This document shows, piece by piece, positions 51,982 to 60,525 of a DNA stretch of 64,000 nt (positions are counted from its first letter, which is position 1; each line of letters opens with the position of its first letter). Position numbers and translations under genes: made by a program. The stretch is from an uncultured Clostridia bacterium (GTDB lineage Bacteria > Bacillota > Clostridia > Christensenellales > Aristaeellaceae), in the NCBI GenBank assembly GCA_934631025.1, contig CAKTXR010000003.1, positions 51,588 through 115,587 on the forward strand, read 5' to 3'. Below the pieces are notes generated by a model, which saw only the letters and a program-made list of their open reading frames with translations, was not told the DNA's origin and made no database searches.

Positions 51982-53490
51982 TTACTCCACTCCTCTCAGC
52001 GACGGGTTGAACGCATCGCGCAGGCCGTTGCCGAAGAGGTTAAACGAAATCTCCAGCAGCGATATGAACAGCGCGGGGAACATGATGATGTAGGGATCGG
52101 TCGACAGATACGCCTTGCCGTTGGCCAGCATCGTGCCCACGCTGGTCATCGTCGAGGATTCGAGGTTGATGATGCCCAGATAGGTCAGCGAGGATTCGCT
52201 GAAGATAACGCCCGGGATCACCAGAATCGAGCCGGTGATCAGCGTTCCCAGCGAGTTCGGGAAGATGTGCTTGAACATCAGCCGCATATCGCCCGCGCCC
52301 AGCGTGCGCGCCGCCAGAATGTACTCCTGGCCCTTGAAGCGATAGAACTGCATGCGCACGCGGCTGGCCATGCCGATCCAGCCGGTCAGCACGAAGGCGA
52401 ACAGCAGCGCGGGCACAACGCCCACCTTGTTGGCCAGATGCAGCTGGAACAGCGTCGTCACGACCATGAACGGCACGCCGCTGAGCACGTCGCTCACGCG
52501 TTCCATGATCATATCGACCGCGCCGCCGTAATAGCCCTCGATGGCGCCGTAAACCGAGCCGATGAACAGGTTGATGAACGAAATGCAGATGGCCAGTATG
52601 AAGCTGAAGCGCGCGCCGGCCGCCAGACGGGTCAGGATGTCCTGGCCGCGGGCGTTGGTGCCGAACACGAACGACGGCTCCATGCCGTAGCGATACTGGA
52701 AATAATTGTACATGCTCACGCGCACGACATAGGACTTGGACGCGGCTGTGCCGGTCACGCGGGCGTAGGCCAGCGGCTTCTCGGGGTCGGTGTCCGCGGG
52801 AATGCGCAGGCTGTGATAGCTGGTGTCCTCGGGCGTGGTCGTGCGGTAGATCGGCACGAATTCGCCGTTCTTGTCCAGCTTCGGAATGCCCTTTTTGTTG
52901 GCCTCATACCAGACGTTGGCGTCGGTCTGCTTGGCGTCCGTGATGGCGGGATAGATGACCTGAACGCCATGCTCGTCCTGCCATGCCTGAAGATCCTCGT
53001 ATTCGGCGGGCGTCAGCGTCAGATAGAGCATGCCTATCTTGTAGTAGTTGTCCAGCTTGACGTCGTAGAAGCGCGATTTCTTGCTGGCGGTCGGATCCTC
53101 GTAATCCTCGCGATAGACCTCGACGATCGGGTCAAGGCCGGTCTCCTCGCCCATCGCCTTGTAGTTGAGATAGACGGAGGAATTGATCGTGAGCTTCGAT
53201 GTGCCGTCTATGCCCAGCCACTTGATCTTGGGCGGCAGCTTGGTATAATGCAGATACATCGTGTCGGTCAGCGCGCGCGAATAGGTCGTCTCGCAGAAAA
53301 TCGGGACGAAAATCGCATACAGCACCAGAATCAGTATGATAATAGCCGCCACGACCGAGCTTTTGTTGCGGCAGAAGCGAATCCACACGTCCTTGAAATA
53401 GCCGATCGGCTTCGTGTCAAATTTCTGATCGTGAATCGCTTCATCGCGCGCCGCAAAGGCAAAGGGGTTCACGTTTGCTTTCTTTTCCAT
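51982..53490 (-). CDS. Peptide-type ABC permease (DppC/OppC) with large extracytoplasmic insertion
   Basis: 502 residues; usual DppC proteins have about 300. A cytoplasmic N-terminus and TM1 (about 46-64) are followed by an exposed region to about residue 275. The standard FGTNARGQDILTRLAAGARF motif (277-296), the remaining helices, and the EAA loop (EYILAARTLGAGDMRL, from 389) come next. The exposed part is about 160 residues longer than usual and predicted mixed alpha/beta. Its ATG overlaps the dppB-like stop (TAATG), showing coupling. Confidence 0.9.
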   Translation of the reverse strand: MEKKANVNPFAFAARDEAIHDQKFDTKPIGYFKDVWIRFCRNKSSVVAAIIILILVLYAIFVPIFCETTYSRALTDTMYLHYTKLPPKIKWLGIDGTSKLTINSSVYLNYKAMGEETGLDPIVEVYREDYEDPTASKKSRFYDVKLDNYYKIGMLYLTLTPAEYEDLQAWQDEHGVQVIYPAITDAKQTDANVWYEANKKGIPKLDKNGEFVPIYRTTTPEDTSYHSLRIPADTDPEKPLAYARVTGTAASKSYVVRVSMYNYFQYRYGMEPSFVFGTNARGQDILTRLAAGARFSFILAICISFINLFIGSVYGAIEGYYGGAVDMIMERVSDVLSGVPFMVVTTLFQLHLANKVGVVPALLFAFVLTGWIGMASRVRMQFYRFKGQEYILAARTLGAGDMRLMFKHIFPNSLGTLITGSILVIPGVIFSESSLTYLGIINLESSTMTSVGTMLANGKAYLSTDPYIIMFPALFISLLEISFNLFGNGLRDAFNPSLRGVE

Positions 53491-54449
53491 TACTTCTTAC
53501 TCCCCATTCTGATTCTCGGATCGATGAAGCCATAGCTGATGTCGACGATTATGCCCGACGCCAGACCTATGAACGTATAGAACGCGGAAAGCAGCATAAA
53601 GAAGTTGTAGTCCGGCGTGGCCGCGGTGATCGAGGCCACATACAGCGGGCCGACGCCCGGTATGCCGAATATCTGCTCGATGATCAGCGAGCCGGACATG
53701 ATGCCGATAAACTCGCCCAGAATCATCGGGAATATCGGAACCATGGCGTTGCGCAGCGCATGGCGCACGGTGGTCTGCGCACGGGAAAGACCCTTTGTGC
53801 GCGCAAGCAGCAGATAGTCGCTGGTGAGCACCTCGGTCAGCTCGGCGCGGGTGTAGCGGGTCAGGCCCGCGATCGTGCCAAAGCCCAGCGACAGCACCGC
53901 CGGAACCAGAGAGACAAACGTTTTCCAGGAAAAATAGTCGTAGCCCGATTCCATCTGGAACGGGAAAATCCTCAGCTTAAAGCACAGGAAGTACTGCACC
54001 AGAAACGCGTACACATAGCTGGGCACGGAAACGAACACCATGACCGCCGTGGAAATGAAGTGATCCTGCCACTTGTTTTTCTTCAGCGCGGCGTAAATGC
54101 CGAACAGCAGACCCAGCGGCACCGCAAAGATCATCGTGTAGGCGTTGACGATGACAGTGGCCGGCATCTTTTCCATGAACTTGTCCCAGACGTTCTGGCC
54201 CAGATACAGGCTCTCGCTGATGCCCCAGTCGCCGCCGATCAGCGTCTTGCGCACGAATATGGCATACTGCTCGATCATGGGTTTGTTGTAGCCCAGCGCC
54301 TCGCGGCGCATTTCAATCAGCTGCATATCCTTGCCGAACTGTTCCGCCGGCTTGTTGGGCAGCAGCTTGATCAGCACGAAGCACAACGAAATGATGATGA
54401 GAAACACCATCAGCATCAGTGCCAATCGTTTCAGTACGTACTTTACCAT
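53490..54449 (-). CDS. Peptide-type ABC permease (DppB/OppB)
   Basis: 319 residues, normal length. TM1 with the KRLALMLMVFLIIISLCFVL start, a DWGISESL motif, the EAA loop RARLTEV-like YTRAELTEVLTSDYLLLARTKGLSRAQ, and the C-terminal DPRIRMG end are standard. The ribosome binding site GAAGGAGA precedes the start. It pairs with the enlarged DppC-like permease. Intercistronic hairpins separate it from the binding-protein gene upstream. Confidence 0.92.
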   Translation of the reverse strand: MVKYVLKRLALMLMVFLIIISLCFVLIKLLPNKPAEQFGKDMQLIEMRREALGYNKPMIEQYAIFVRKTLIGGDWGISESLYLGQNVWDKFMEKMPATVIVNAYTMIFAVPLGLLFGIYAALKKNKWQDHFISTAVMVFVSVPSYVYAFLVQYFLCFKLRIFPFQMESGYDYFSWKTFVSLVPAVLSLGFGTIAGLTRYTRAELTEVLTSDYLLLARTKGLSRAQTTVRHALRNAMVPIFPMILGEFIGIMSGSLIIEQIFGIPGVGPLYVASITAATPDYNFFMLLSAFYTFIGLASGIIVDISYGFIDPRIRMGSKK

Positions 54450-54465
54450 GCTCTATCTCCTTCCT

Positions 54466-54515
54466 CATTCGCTGCGCCCGCATCCGAGCCGATGCAGGTG
54501 CAGACGCAGCGAATG
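54466..54515 (-). promoter_or_regulatory. Stem-loop in front of the dppB-like gene
   Basis: CATTCGCTGCG pairs perfectly with CGCAGCGAATG, enclosing a second small stem (GCATC/GATGC). It ends 2-3 bases before the dppB ribosome binding site. It may stabilise or regulate the downstream part of the transcript. Confidence 0.65.
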
Positions 54516-54578
54516 ACTCCGCCGCGACTTCACTTTTTTTGCTTATGAAAATCAAAATGCGCCAACAAGCTCTATATC

Positions 54579-54609
54579 AAGAGAGGGATGCGCGAAACAT
54601 CCCCCTCTT
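54579..54609 (-). terminator. Intercistronic hairpin after the binding-protein gene
   Basis: AAGAGGGGGATG pairs with CATCCCTCTCTT (one mismatch) across 7 bases, but no T-run follows. It may be a partial terminator or an mRNA-protecting stem that raises binding-protein levels relative to the permeases. Confidence 0.6.
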
Positions 54610-54670
54610 GCATAGTGTCAGCGTAAGGTCAGGCGGAATCCACCCATCCTTAAGCGACGAAGAACTTCAA

Positions 54671-57052
54671 TTACTTGTAGTTCAGCGTGCCGCCCTGCTC
54701 AGCGACATAGGCGTCCCACTCGGCGTCGGTGTAGTTGAAGGTCATGTACTTCAGACCGCCGCGTCCCATCGGGAACACTTCGTCCTCGGTGTAGTACTCG
54801 ACCTTCATGCCCTTCAGCAGAGCGCTGGAGTCGCCCATCAGCGGGACAAAGTCATAGTGCATCAGCACGGCGCTTTCCAGAGCGCCCAGAACGGTGATGC
54901 GTTTGTCAGCTTCCTCGGTGTCGGTGCTGTAGGGGAAGGACAGCTCGACGGTTTCGCCGGCCGCGTTCTTGCCTGTGACAACCTCGCCGGAGATGGCCTT
55001 GGTCCAATCCCAGACGGTCGCAGTGTAGGTCTCATCGCCCAGGGTGATGGCCAGCTCGTCAGCGGTGGTATCCCAGGAGGGATCGTACTGATAGTTGGCG
55101 TTGGTGTAGGCTTCGATCAGGCCATAGGGATCGAACGTGGAGCCGGTCCAGCCCACGCCGAAGAGCATGTCGACCTGATTAGACTTCAGCGCATCGGAAT
55201 AGGCGTTGCCCAGAGTGCCGTCGCGGGTGAAGGTCAGCTTGCCTTCCAGCTTGGTGCCCTTGACAGCCTCGGTGTAGTTGTTGACGATGAAGTCATAGCC
55301 GTTGTTGTAGAAGGCGGCGGTGGTGTTGGGCGTGCCGACAGTGATCTGAACCACGTCGTCCTCGTCCATCAGGCCCTGCTCGATCGCCTCGTCATAGGCG
55401 GCGTCAAAGTGGGTCTTGGCCATCTCGAGGTTGTAGCCGGTGATGGAATCGATGGCGTCGTCGATGGTGGCGTAGGTCTTGCCCTCGCCGATCTCATCGG
55501 TCAGGCCCCAGAAGTCCACGACGACCTGCTTGGCCACGTCGGTGTTGCGGTAGAAGATACCGTTGTCCGGATCGGCGACGATCTGGCTGCCGTACAGAGC
55601 GTAGGCGGGGCCGTTCGTCGGGGAGGTGGACAGGCAGAACTTCGTGCGATCCATGGCCAGGGACATCGCCATACGGAAGTCCTTCAGAGTCAGTATGGTC
55701 TTGTTGATGTTCGCGCCCGCGTTCTTCTGGGCGTTCTCAAGCGCGGCCTTGTCGGGGTTGAAGGCCATGGCGAACACGGAGTCGCCTTCCTCATAGTAGA
55801 GGTAGTCGGAGCCGGCGTAGGCTTCCATGTCGTCCTTGCTCATGCCGTACCTATCCAGCTGGCCGCTCTGGAACATCTCGAGGCGGGTGGCCGGCTCGGC
55901 AACGTAGGACCACTTGATGGCGGTCGCCTGATAGATTTCGGGATTGTCCTTAAAGCCGAACCAGTTGTCGTTGCGCACGAGGGTGATGACCTTATCGGAC
56001 TGGAACTCGGTCATCTTGTAGGGGCCCCAGGACGGAGAGGTCTCGGCGCTGGTGCCGTAGGTGCAGTTGTAAACGCCGCCCACATCGCTGGTGCAGGCTT
56101 CGTACACGTCGGCCTTGACCAGCCAGGTGTCGCCCATGGAGTACCACAGATAGAAGCCCTCCAGCGGCTTGGTCAGAACCAGGTCGAAGGAGTAGTCGTC
56201 ATGCTGGATGAAGCCCACGGTGTCCCAGGAAGCCTCGGGATAGGTGTACTTCACGAACAGCTCGTCCAGCGCGTAGGCCTTGATGCCCTCTTCGTCGGCC
56301 CAGGTGATGTACTCGGCGCCGGCGCCCGCGGTGTAGAACTCGTAGAGCTCCTTGATGGTCAGGCCGGAATCGACGACGGCGTCCTCGCCCTCGCCAGACC
56401 AGGTCTTGGCCTCGAAGTCATAGGTATCGCCGAAGGAGTTGCCCCAGTTGATGTAGCCTTCCTCGTCGCCGTGAGCGGCCAGGAACTCGTCAATGGTCTC
56501 AACGCCGTCGATATCCATGTAAGCGGAGATGGCGGTATCAACGGTGGTGTTGCCCTTGGCATAAGCCTCGGCGCCCGCGATAACCATGTTGCCGGAGTAG
56601 AAGCTGTCAGCGCGATAGTTGGCAGCCTTGGGGTTCAGGCGGATCTTGGCGGAATCGACAAAATCCTTCGCGGTGATGGGGGTGCCGTCATCCCAGGTCA
56701 TGTCCTGACGGATGCTGATGCGCCACGCACGGGCGGTGTCGCCCTCCGCGATATTCCACTTCGCATCGACGTACTCTTTGGTCACGTCTTCCGGATAATC
56801 GGCCGCAGCCAGCGGCACGACAACGTAGCCATCCATGTCTTCGTTGAAATCGAAGTCATACAGGCCGTTGCCCATGTAGGTGGTGTAGGTGCCGTCCGTG
56901 TTGGTCTGCTGACGCATCGGATCCCACACCGTGGGGAACTCAGAGATGGCCAGATTGTAGGTGTAGCTGTCCTTGGCGGTATCGCCTTCAGCGAAAGCGA
57001 AGCCGGAGAACATCATGCACGCAACCAGAGCCAGTGCGAGGAGCTTCTTCAT
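54671..57052 (-). CDS. Peptide-type ABC substrate-binding protein (family 5), unusually long
   Basis: Start taken at 57052 (MKKLLALALV); 793 residues, against 520-600 for most DppA/OppA proteins. The signal peptide ends AFAEGD, with no lipobox Cys. Family-5 features include ISIRQDMTWDDGTPITAKDFVDSAKI, GPYKMTEFQSDKVITLVRNDNW and a late GWTGSTFDPYGLIEAY block. Additional acidic segments, for example around residues 165-240, account for the extra length. First gene of the five-gene operon. Ligand may be a peptide, but family-5 proteins also bind sugars and nickel. Confidence 0.9.
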   Translation of the reverse strand: MKKLLALALVACMMFSGFAFAEGDTAKDSYTYNLAISEFPTVWDPMRQQTNTDGTYTTYMGNGLYDFDFNEDMDGYVVVPLAAADYPEDVTKEYVDAKWNIAEGDTARAWRISIRQDMTWDDGTPITAKDFVDSAKIRLNPKAANYRADSFYSGNMVIAGAEAYAKGNTTVDTAISAYMDIDGVETIDEFLAAHGDEEGYINWGNSFGDTYDFEAKTWSGEGEDAVVDSGLTIKELYEFYTAGAGAEYITWADEEGIKAYALDELFVKYTYPEASWDTVGFIQHDDYSFDLVLTKPLEGFYLWYSMGDTWLVKADVYEACTSDVGGVYNCTYGTSAETSPSWGPYKMTEFQSDKVITLVRNDNWFGFKDNPEIYQATAIKWSYVAEPATRLEMFQSGQLDRYGMSKDDMEAYAGSDYLYYEEGDSVFAMAFNPDKAALENAQKNAGANINKTILTLKDFRMAMSLAMDRTKFCLSTSPTNGPAYALYGSQIVADPDNGIFYRNTDVAKQVVVDFWGLTDEIGEGKTYATIDDAIDSITGYNLEMAKTHFDAAYDEAIEQGLMDEDDVVQITVGTPNTTAAFYNNGYDFIVNNYTEAVKGTKLEGKLTFTRDGTLGNAYSDALKSNQVDMLFGVGWTGSTFDPYGLIEAYTNANYQYDPSWDTTADELAITLGDETYTATVWDWTKAISGEVVTGKNAAGETVELSFPYSTDTEEADKRITVLGALESAVLMHYDFVPLMGDSSALLKGMKVEYYTEDEVFPMGRGGLKYMTFNYTDAEWDAYVAEQGGTLNYK

Positions 57053-57114
57053 AAGTCCATTCACCCTTTCACATATTTCCGCCTATCCCTTTGCAAGATA
57101 ACGGTTACGATAAT

Positions 57115-57142
57115 TTTATATCATATTCGAGGGTATTGTCAA
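57115..57142 (-). promoter_or_regulatory. Sigma-A promoter of the peptide ABC operon
   Basis: Minus strand TTGACA (57137-57142), 16 bases, TATAAA (57115-57120); TAAAAT with an 18-base spacer is an alternative -10. Confidence 0.82.
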
Positions 57143-57320
57143 GCAGTTATTCGCATTTATTGCTTGCAATTCATGGCGATAAATGGACTTTTTACGCGTC
57201 GTTTCCGTATTTTACCACAATGACACACAATGACACGGATAATCGCGCATCAGACTCTGGTCTGTTTCGTGTTTTTGAAAAAGTGCATTTTCGGACTTCA
57301 GTCTGTTTTTGCATAAAATC

Positions 57321-57340
57321 AGCCGCCCGCGCGCGGCGGA
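57321..57340 (-). terminator. Probable terminator of the pyrH-GH43 unit
   Basis: CCGCC and GGGCGG pair around GCGCGC on the minus strand, followed shortly by ATTTTA. The remaining bases up to 57378 show nothing further. Confidence 0.5.
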
Positions 57341-57378
57341 CGGCCTCTTCCCCACGCCTCAAAAGAAGCGTATTTTCT

Positions 57379-58293
57379 CTATTTGTCATGAATACGCGGC
57401 ATTTCCCATTCGTTCGTCCAGCGGATGATCATGCGGTCGTTTTCCCACTCGACCGGAAGCCAGATATAGCGCGAATCGCTCAGATTGTCCGGATTCCAGC
57501 GGTCGCCCATGTAGATTGTTCGGCCTTTTACGGTCATCAGCCAGGTGCTCTGAGAACGGAAGCTGGTCTGTTTTTCATCACCCTCGAAGGGATTGTCGAT
57601 CAGCCGCCAGTGCCCCAGCACATGATCGGAAACGGCATAGAGCGACGGATTGGGGTTCCAGCCCGTGCAGCCGGACGTGATCATGTAATAGCGTCCGTCG
57701 TGCTTGATGAGCGCGGGCGCTTCGCGGGTCTGGTCGACGAAAACCTCCTTGCCCACGCCGTCGAGCTGCAAATAGTCGTCGGTCAGGCGCTCGATGCGCA
57801 GCGTGCGGTTCAAGTCGCTCGAATAGACGACATAGGCCGTGCCGTCGTCGTCCTGAAACAGCGTCATGTCGCGGCTTTCCGTGCGCAGCGGCCTGAACGC
57901 GCCCCGATACTCGAACGGCCCCTCGGGCGCGTCGGCCACGGCCACGCCCACCGATGCGCGGTAGTATTTCGCGTCGTCTATGTGCATCCACATGACGTAT
58001 TTTCCGGTCTTTTCATTATAGAGCACCTTGGGACGCTCCACAACGCCGCCGCGCCAGAGATCGCTCTCGGGATCGTCGCTGCCGGAAAGCGCCAGCCCGC
58101 AGTCCGTCCAGTCGGTCAGATTGTCCGACGAATAGACGTGAATCCCCACCACGTCGATGCGGCGATTGCGCGTCTTTCCGCTCTTGTCCTCGCCATACCA
58201 GTAATAGCGGCCGTTCGCCGCCAGTATGCAGCCGCCGTGCGCCTGAATGGGCGCGCCGTTTGTATCGAGCCATACCTCTCCGGGACGAATCAT
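57379..58293 (-). CDS. GH43 family protein (galactanase-like subgroup)
   Basis: Start at 58293 (MIRPGEVWLD) behind GAGGAGGAG; 304 residues, no signal peptide. The first blade, IQAHGGCILAANGRYYWYGED, is typical of the GH43 subgroup with exo-beta-1,3-galactanases, in which the usual N-terminal catalytic Asp is replaced. SRDMTLFQDDDGTAYVVYS supplies the pKa-modulating Asp and REAPALIKHDGRYYMITS the acid Glu. Activity on arabinogalactan side chains is plausible. It begins 11 bases after the pyrH stop, apparently in the same transcript, which is an odd location for a glycosidase. Confidence 0.87.
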   Translation of the reverse strand: MIRPGEVWLDTNGAPIQAHGGCILAANGRYYWYGEDKSGKTRNRRIDVVGIHVYSSDNLTDWTDCGLALSGSDDPESDLWRGGVVERPKVLYNEKTGKYVMWMHIDDAKYYRASVGVAVADAPEGPFEYRGAFRPLRTESRDMTLFQDDDGTAYVVYSSDLNRTLRIERLTDDYLQLDGVGKEVFVDQTREAPALIKHDGRYYMITSGCTGWNPNPSLYAVSDHVLGHWRLIDNPFEGDEKQTSFRSQSTWLMTVKGRTIYMGDRWNPDNLSDSRYIWLPVEWENDRMIIRWTNEWEMPRIHDK

Positions 58294-58304
58294 AGCTCTC
58301 CTCC

Positions 58305-59015
58305 TCAGCCGTGAACCACGGTGCCCAGCTTTTCGCCCGCCGCCACGCGCAGTATGTTGTCCAGATCGTCCATGGCGAACACGCGGATCTCGGGGATTTT
58401 CTGCTCCATGCACAGCATGAACGCGGTCAGATCCATCACGCGCAGGCCCTTTTCGATGGCCTCCTGATAGGTGATGTCCTTAATCAGCTTGGCGTTCGGG
58501 TTTTTGCGCGGATCGGAATCGAACACGCCCTCGACCGTCGTGCCCTTGAACACCGCGTCGGCGTTCAGCTCGGCCGCACGCAGCGCCGCCGCCGTGTCGG
58601 TCGTAAAGAATGGATTGCCGCTGCCGCCCGACAGCAGCACGATTTCGCCCGCTTCCATCAGGCCGAGCGCGGTATCACGCGTATAGAGGCGGGCAAAGCG
58701 CGTCATTTCCTGCGCGGTCAGCACGGTCGCCTTGCGGCCCAGCCGCACGATCGCGTCCTGCACGGCCAGCGCGTTGATGATCGTGGCGAGCATGCCCATC
58801 TGATCGGCGTTGACGGGATTCATCTCGTCGGAAAAGCGGCCGCGCCAGATGTTGCCGCCGCCCAGCACAATGCCCACCTGCACGCCCATGTCGTGCAGCC
58901 TGATGATCGCTTCGGCCGCGCGATCGACGCGCTCAGCGTCAAACGAGCCGGACTTGTTCACGGGAGCCAGCGTCTCACCGCTCAGCTTCAGGATAATGCG
59001 CTTATAAGCAGCCAT
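58305..59015 (-). CDS. pyrH: Uridylate kinase
   Basis: Start at 59015 (MAAYKRIILK) behind AAGGAG; 236 residues, normal length. Amino-acid-kinase fold: KLSGETL, GIVLGGGNIWRG, NADQMGMLATIINALA, SGGSGNPFFTTDTAAALRAAE, KGTTVEGVFDSDP, and a VMDLTAFMLC block are all characteristic. It phosphorylates UMP to UDP. The usual neighbours rpsB-tsf lie upstream, but a terminator and a 195-base tandem repeat separate them, and frr, normally next, is replaced by a GH43 gene. Confidence 0.96.
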   Translation of the reverse strand: MAAYKRIILKLSGETLAPVNKSGSFDAERVDRAAEAIIRLHDMGVQVGIVLGGGNIWRGRFSDEMNPVNADQMGMLATIINALAVQDAIVRLGRKATVLTAQEMTRFARLYTRDTALGLMEAGEIVLLSGGSGNPFFTTDTAAALRAAELNADAVFKGTTVEGVFDSDPRKNPNAKLIKDITYQEAIEKGLRVMDLTAFMLCMEQKIPEIRVFAMDDLDNILRVAAGEKLGTVVHG

Positions 59016-59060
59016 AGTCAGTCTCCTTACATAATAGAAGTTTTGTTGTTCAGCACCCGC

Positions 59061-59450
59061 GCGCGTCAAAACGCCCGTATTCGTCCGTCAAAGTTTCCGA
59101 AGAAGGCCAACTCGACGGTCTGAAGGAACGCTGAAACGCGGCTTTCCGGTGGCAAAATTGCCGTTTAACGAACCATTGAAGTGCGTTTCAATTCCAGCGC
59201 GCACTTTTTCAGAGCTTGGCCGGTTCACAGATTCTCCGACGCGTTCTCGTCGCTTGCGCGTCAAAACGCCCCTTATTTCGTTCGCCGAAGCTCCTTAAGA
59301 AGCCGGAGCCCGACGTTCTGAAGAAACGCTGATGCGTGACTTTCCAGTGACGGAATCGCCGTTTAAGGAACCTTGGAAGCGCGTTTCAATTCCAGCACAC
59401 GTTATTTTCAGAGCTTAGCCGGTTCGCGGATTGTCCGGCGTGATCTCATC
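59061..59450. repeat. Two imperfect tandem copies of a 195-bp element
   Basis: Copy 1 (59061-59255) and copy 2 (59256-59450) both begin GCGCGTCAAAACGCCC. They share blocks such as GCGTTTCAATTCCAGC, TTTTCAGAGCTT and GCCGTTTAA at matching places, with roughly three quarters identity by eye. Neither copy has a long open frame with a ribosome binding site. It lies between the tsf terminator and pyrH. Confidence 0.88.
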
Positions 59451-59518
59451 CCACAAACGCCGGAGAGTTCCCTCTTCATTTCACGCAGCCAAACCTTATG
59501 CGCTCCATGATTTCACGG

Positions 59519-59556
59519 AAAAAGGAGCCGCCTCGGCAATGAGGCAGCTCCTTTCG
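59519..59556 (-). terminator. Terminator of rpsB-tsf
   Basis: AAGGAGCTGCCTC pairs with GAGGCGGCTCCTT around 6 bases, with a T-rich end on the minus strand, directly after the tsf stop. Confidence 0.88.
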
Positions 59557-59562
59557 AACAAT

Positions 59563-60480
59563 TTACTTGGCCATGCCGGCGGTCTGGGCGGCCACTTCGG
59601 CAGCCAGATCGTTGACCTTCTTCTCCAGGCCTTCGCCCATCTTGTAGCGGGTGAAGCGGACGACGTCGGCGCCCTTGGCCTTGGCGTCGATCATCTTCTG
59701 CACGCTGATGTCGCCATCCTTGACGAAGGGCTGCTCCAGCAGGCAGACTTCCTTGTAGAACTTCACGATACGGCCCTCGACCATCTTCTCGATGATCTTC
59801 TCCGGCTTGCCCTCGTTGCGGGCCTGGGCGACGAGAATCTCTTTCTCGTGCTCCAGATGGGAGGGATCGACCTCGGAGCGGCGGACGTACTCGGGCGCGA
59901 CGGGAGAGGCCGCGGCGATCTGCAGCGCGACGTCATGCGCGACTTCCTTAACGGCGTCGTTGACCTCGTCGCACTTCAGCTCGACGATAACGCCGACCTT
60001 GCCGCCCATGTGGATGTAGGTGTCGACCATGCCGTGCTCAGCCTGATAGCGGACGAAGCGGCGCACGGTGATCTTCTCGCCGATGGTGGCCACCTTGGCG
60101 GTGATCATGTCGGCGATGGTGCTGCCTTCATACTCGCTGGCCAGCAGCGCGTCGACGTCGGCGGGATTGGTCTTGACGATCTGCTTGGCGATCTCGGCGA
60201 CCAGATTCTTGAACTCGTCGGTCTTGGCGACGAAGTCGGTCTCGCAGTTGACCTCGACCAGAGCGGCGGTGTTGCACTTCTCGCAGTAGTAGCTGCCGAC
60301 CAGGCCTTCGCTGGCCAGACGGTTGGCCTTCTTCGCGGCGGACGCCAGGCCCTTCTCGCGGAGATAGTCAACGGCCTTGTCCATATCGCCGTCGCAGGCC
60401 TTCAGGGCCTTTTTGCAGTCCATCATGCCGGCGTTGGTGGCTTCGCGCAGCTCTTTAACCATCGAAGCGGTAATTTCCAT
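59563..60480 (-). CDS. tsf: Translation elongation factor Ts
   Basis: 305 residues. The N-terminal UBA-like domain ([19 protein letters not shown]) and the EF-Tu contact [13 protein letters not shown] are present, followed by core repeats and the coiled-coil region. EF-Ts exchanges GDP for GTP on EF-Tu. AGGAGG ribosome binding site before the start; it follows rpsB after 45 bases and is followed by a terminator. Confidence 0.97.
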   Translation of the reverse strand: MEITASMVKELREATNAGMMDCKKALKACDGDMDKAVDYLREKGLASAAKKANRLASEGLVGSYYCEKCNTAALVEVNCETDFVAKTDEFKNLVAEIAKQIVKTNPADVDALLASEYEGSTIADMITAKVATIGEKITVRRFVRYQAEHGMVDTYIHMGGKVGVIVELKCDEVNDAVKEVAHDVALQIAAASPVAPEYVRRSEVDPSHLEHEKEILVAQARNEGKPEKIIEKMVEGRIVKFYKEVCLLEQPFVKDGDISVQKMIDAKAKGADVVRFTRYKMGEGLEKKVNDLAAEVAAQTAGMAK

Positions 60481-60525
60481 TATAATCGTCCTCCTGACTA
60501 CGGTATTGATGAAAATCGAACGGAA

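Noticed and set aside
49915..53535. A 1206-codon open frame on the plus strand opposite the peptide-transporter genes
   Set aside because: It is antisense to two genes with intact conserved motifs, has His/Arg/Gln/Ala-rich low-information sequence typical of GC-rich shadow frames, and no ribosome binding site.
54419..57223. A 934-codon plus-strand frame opposite the peptide-binding protein gene
   Set aside because: Antisense shadow of the family-5 binding protein, starting inside the dppB-like gene.
57219..57264. Direct repeat CACAATGACA and palindrome-like CAGACTCTGGTCTG upstream of the peptide transporter promoter
   Set aside because: Too short and too far from the -35 to call an operator without comparative data.
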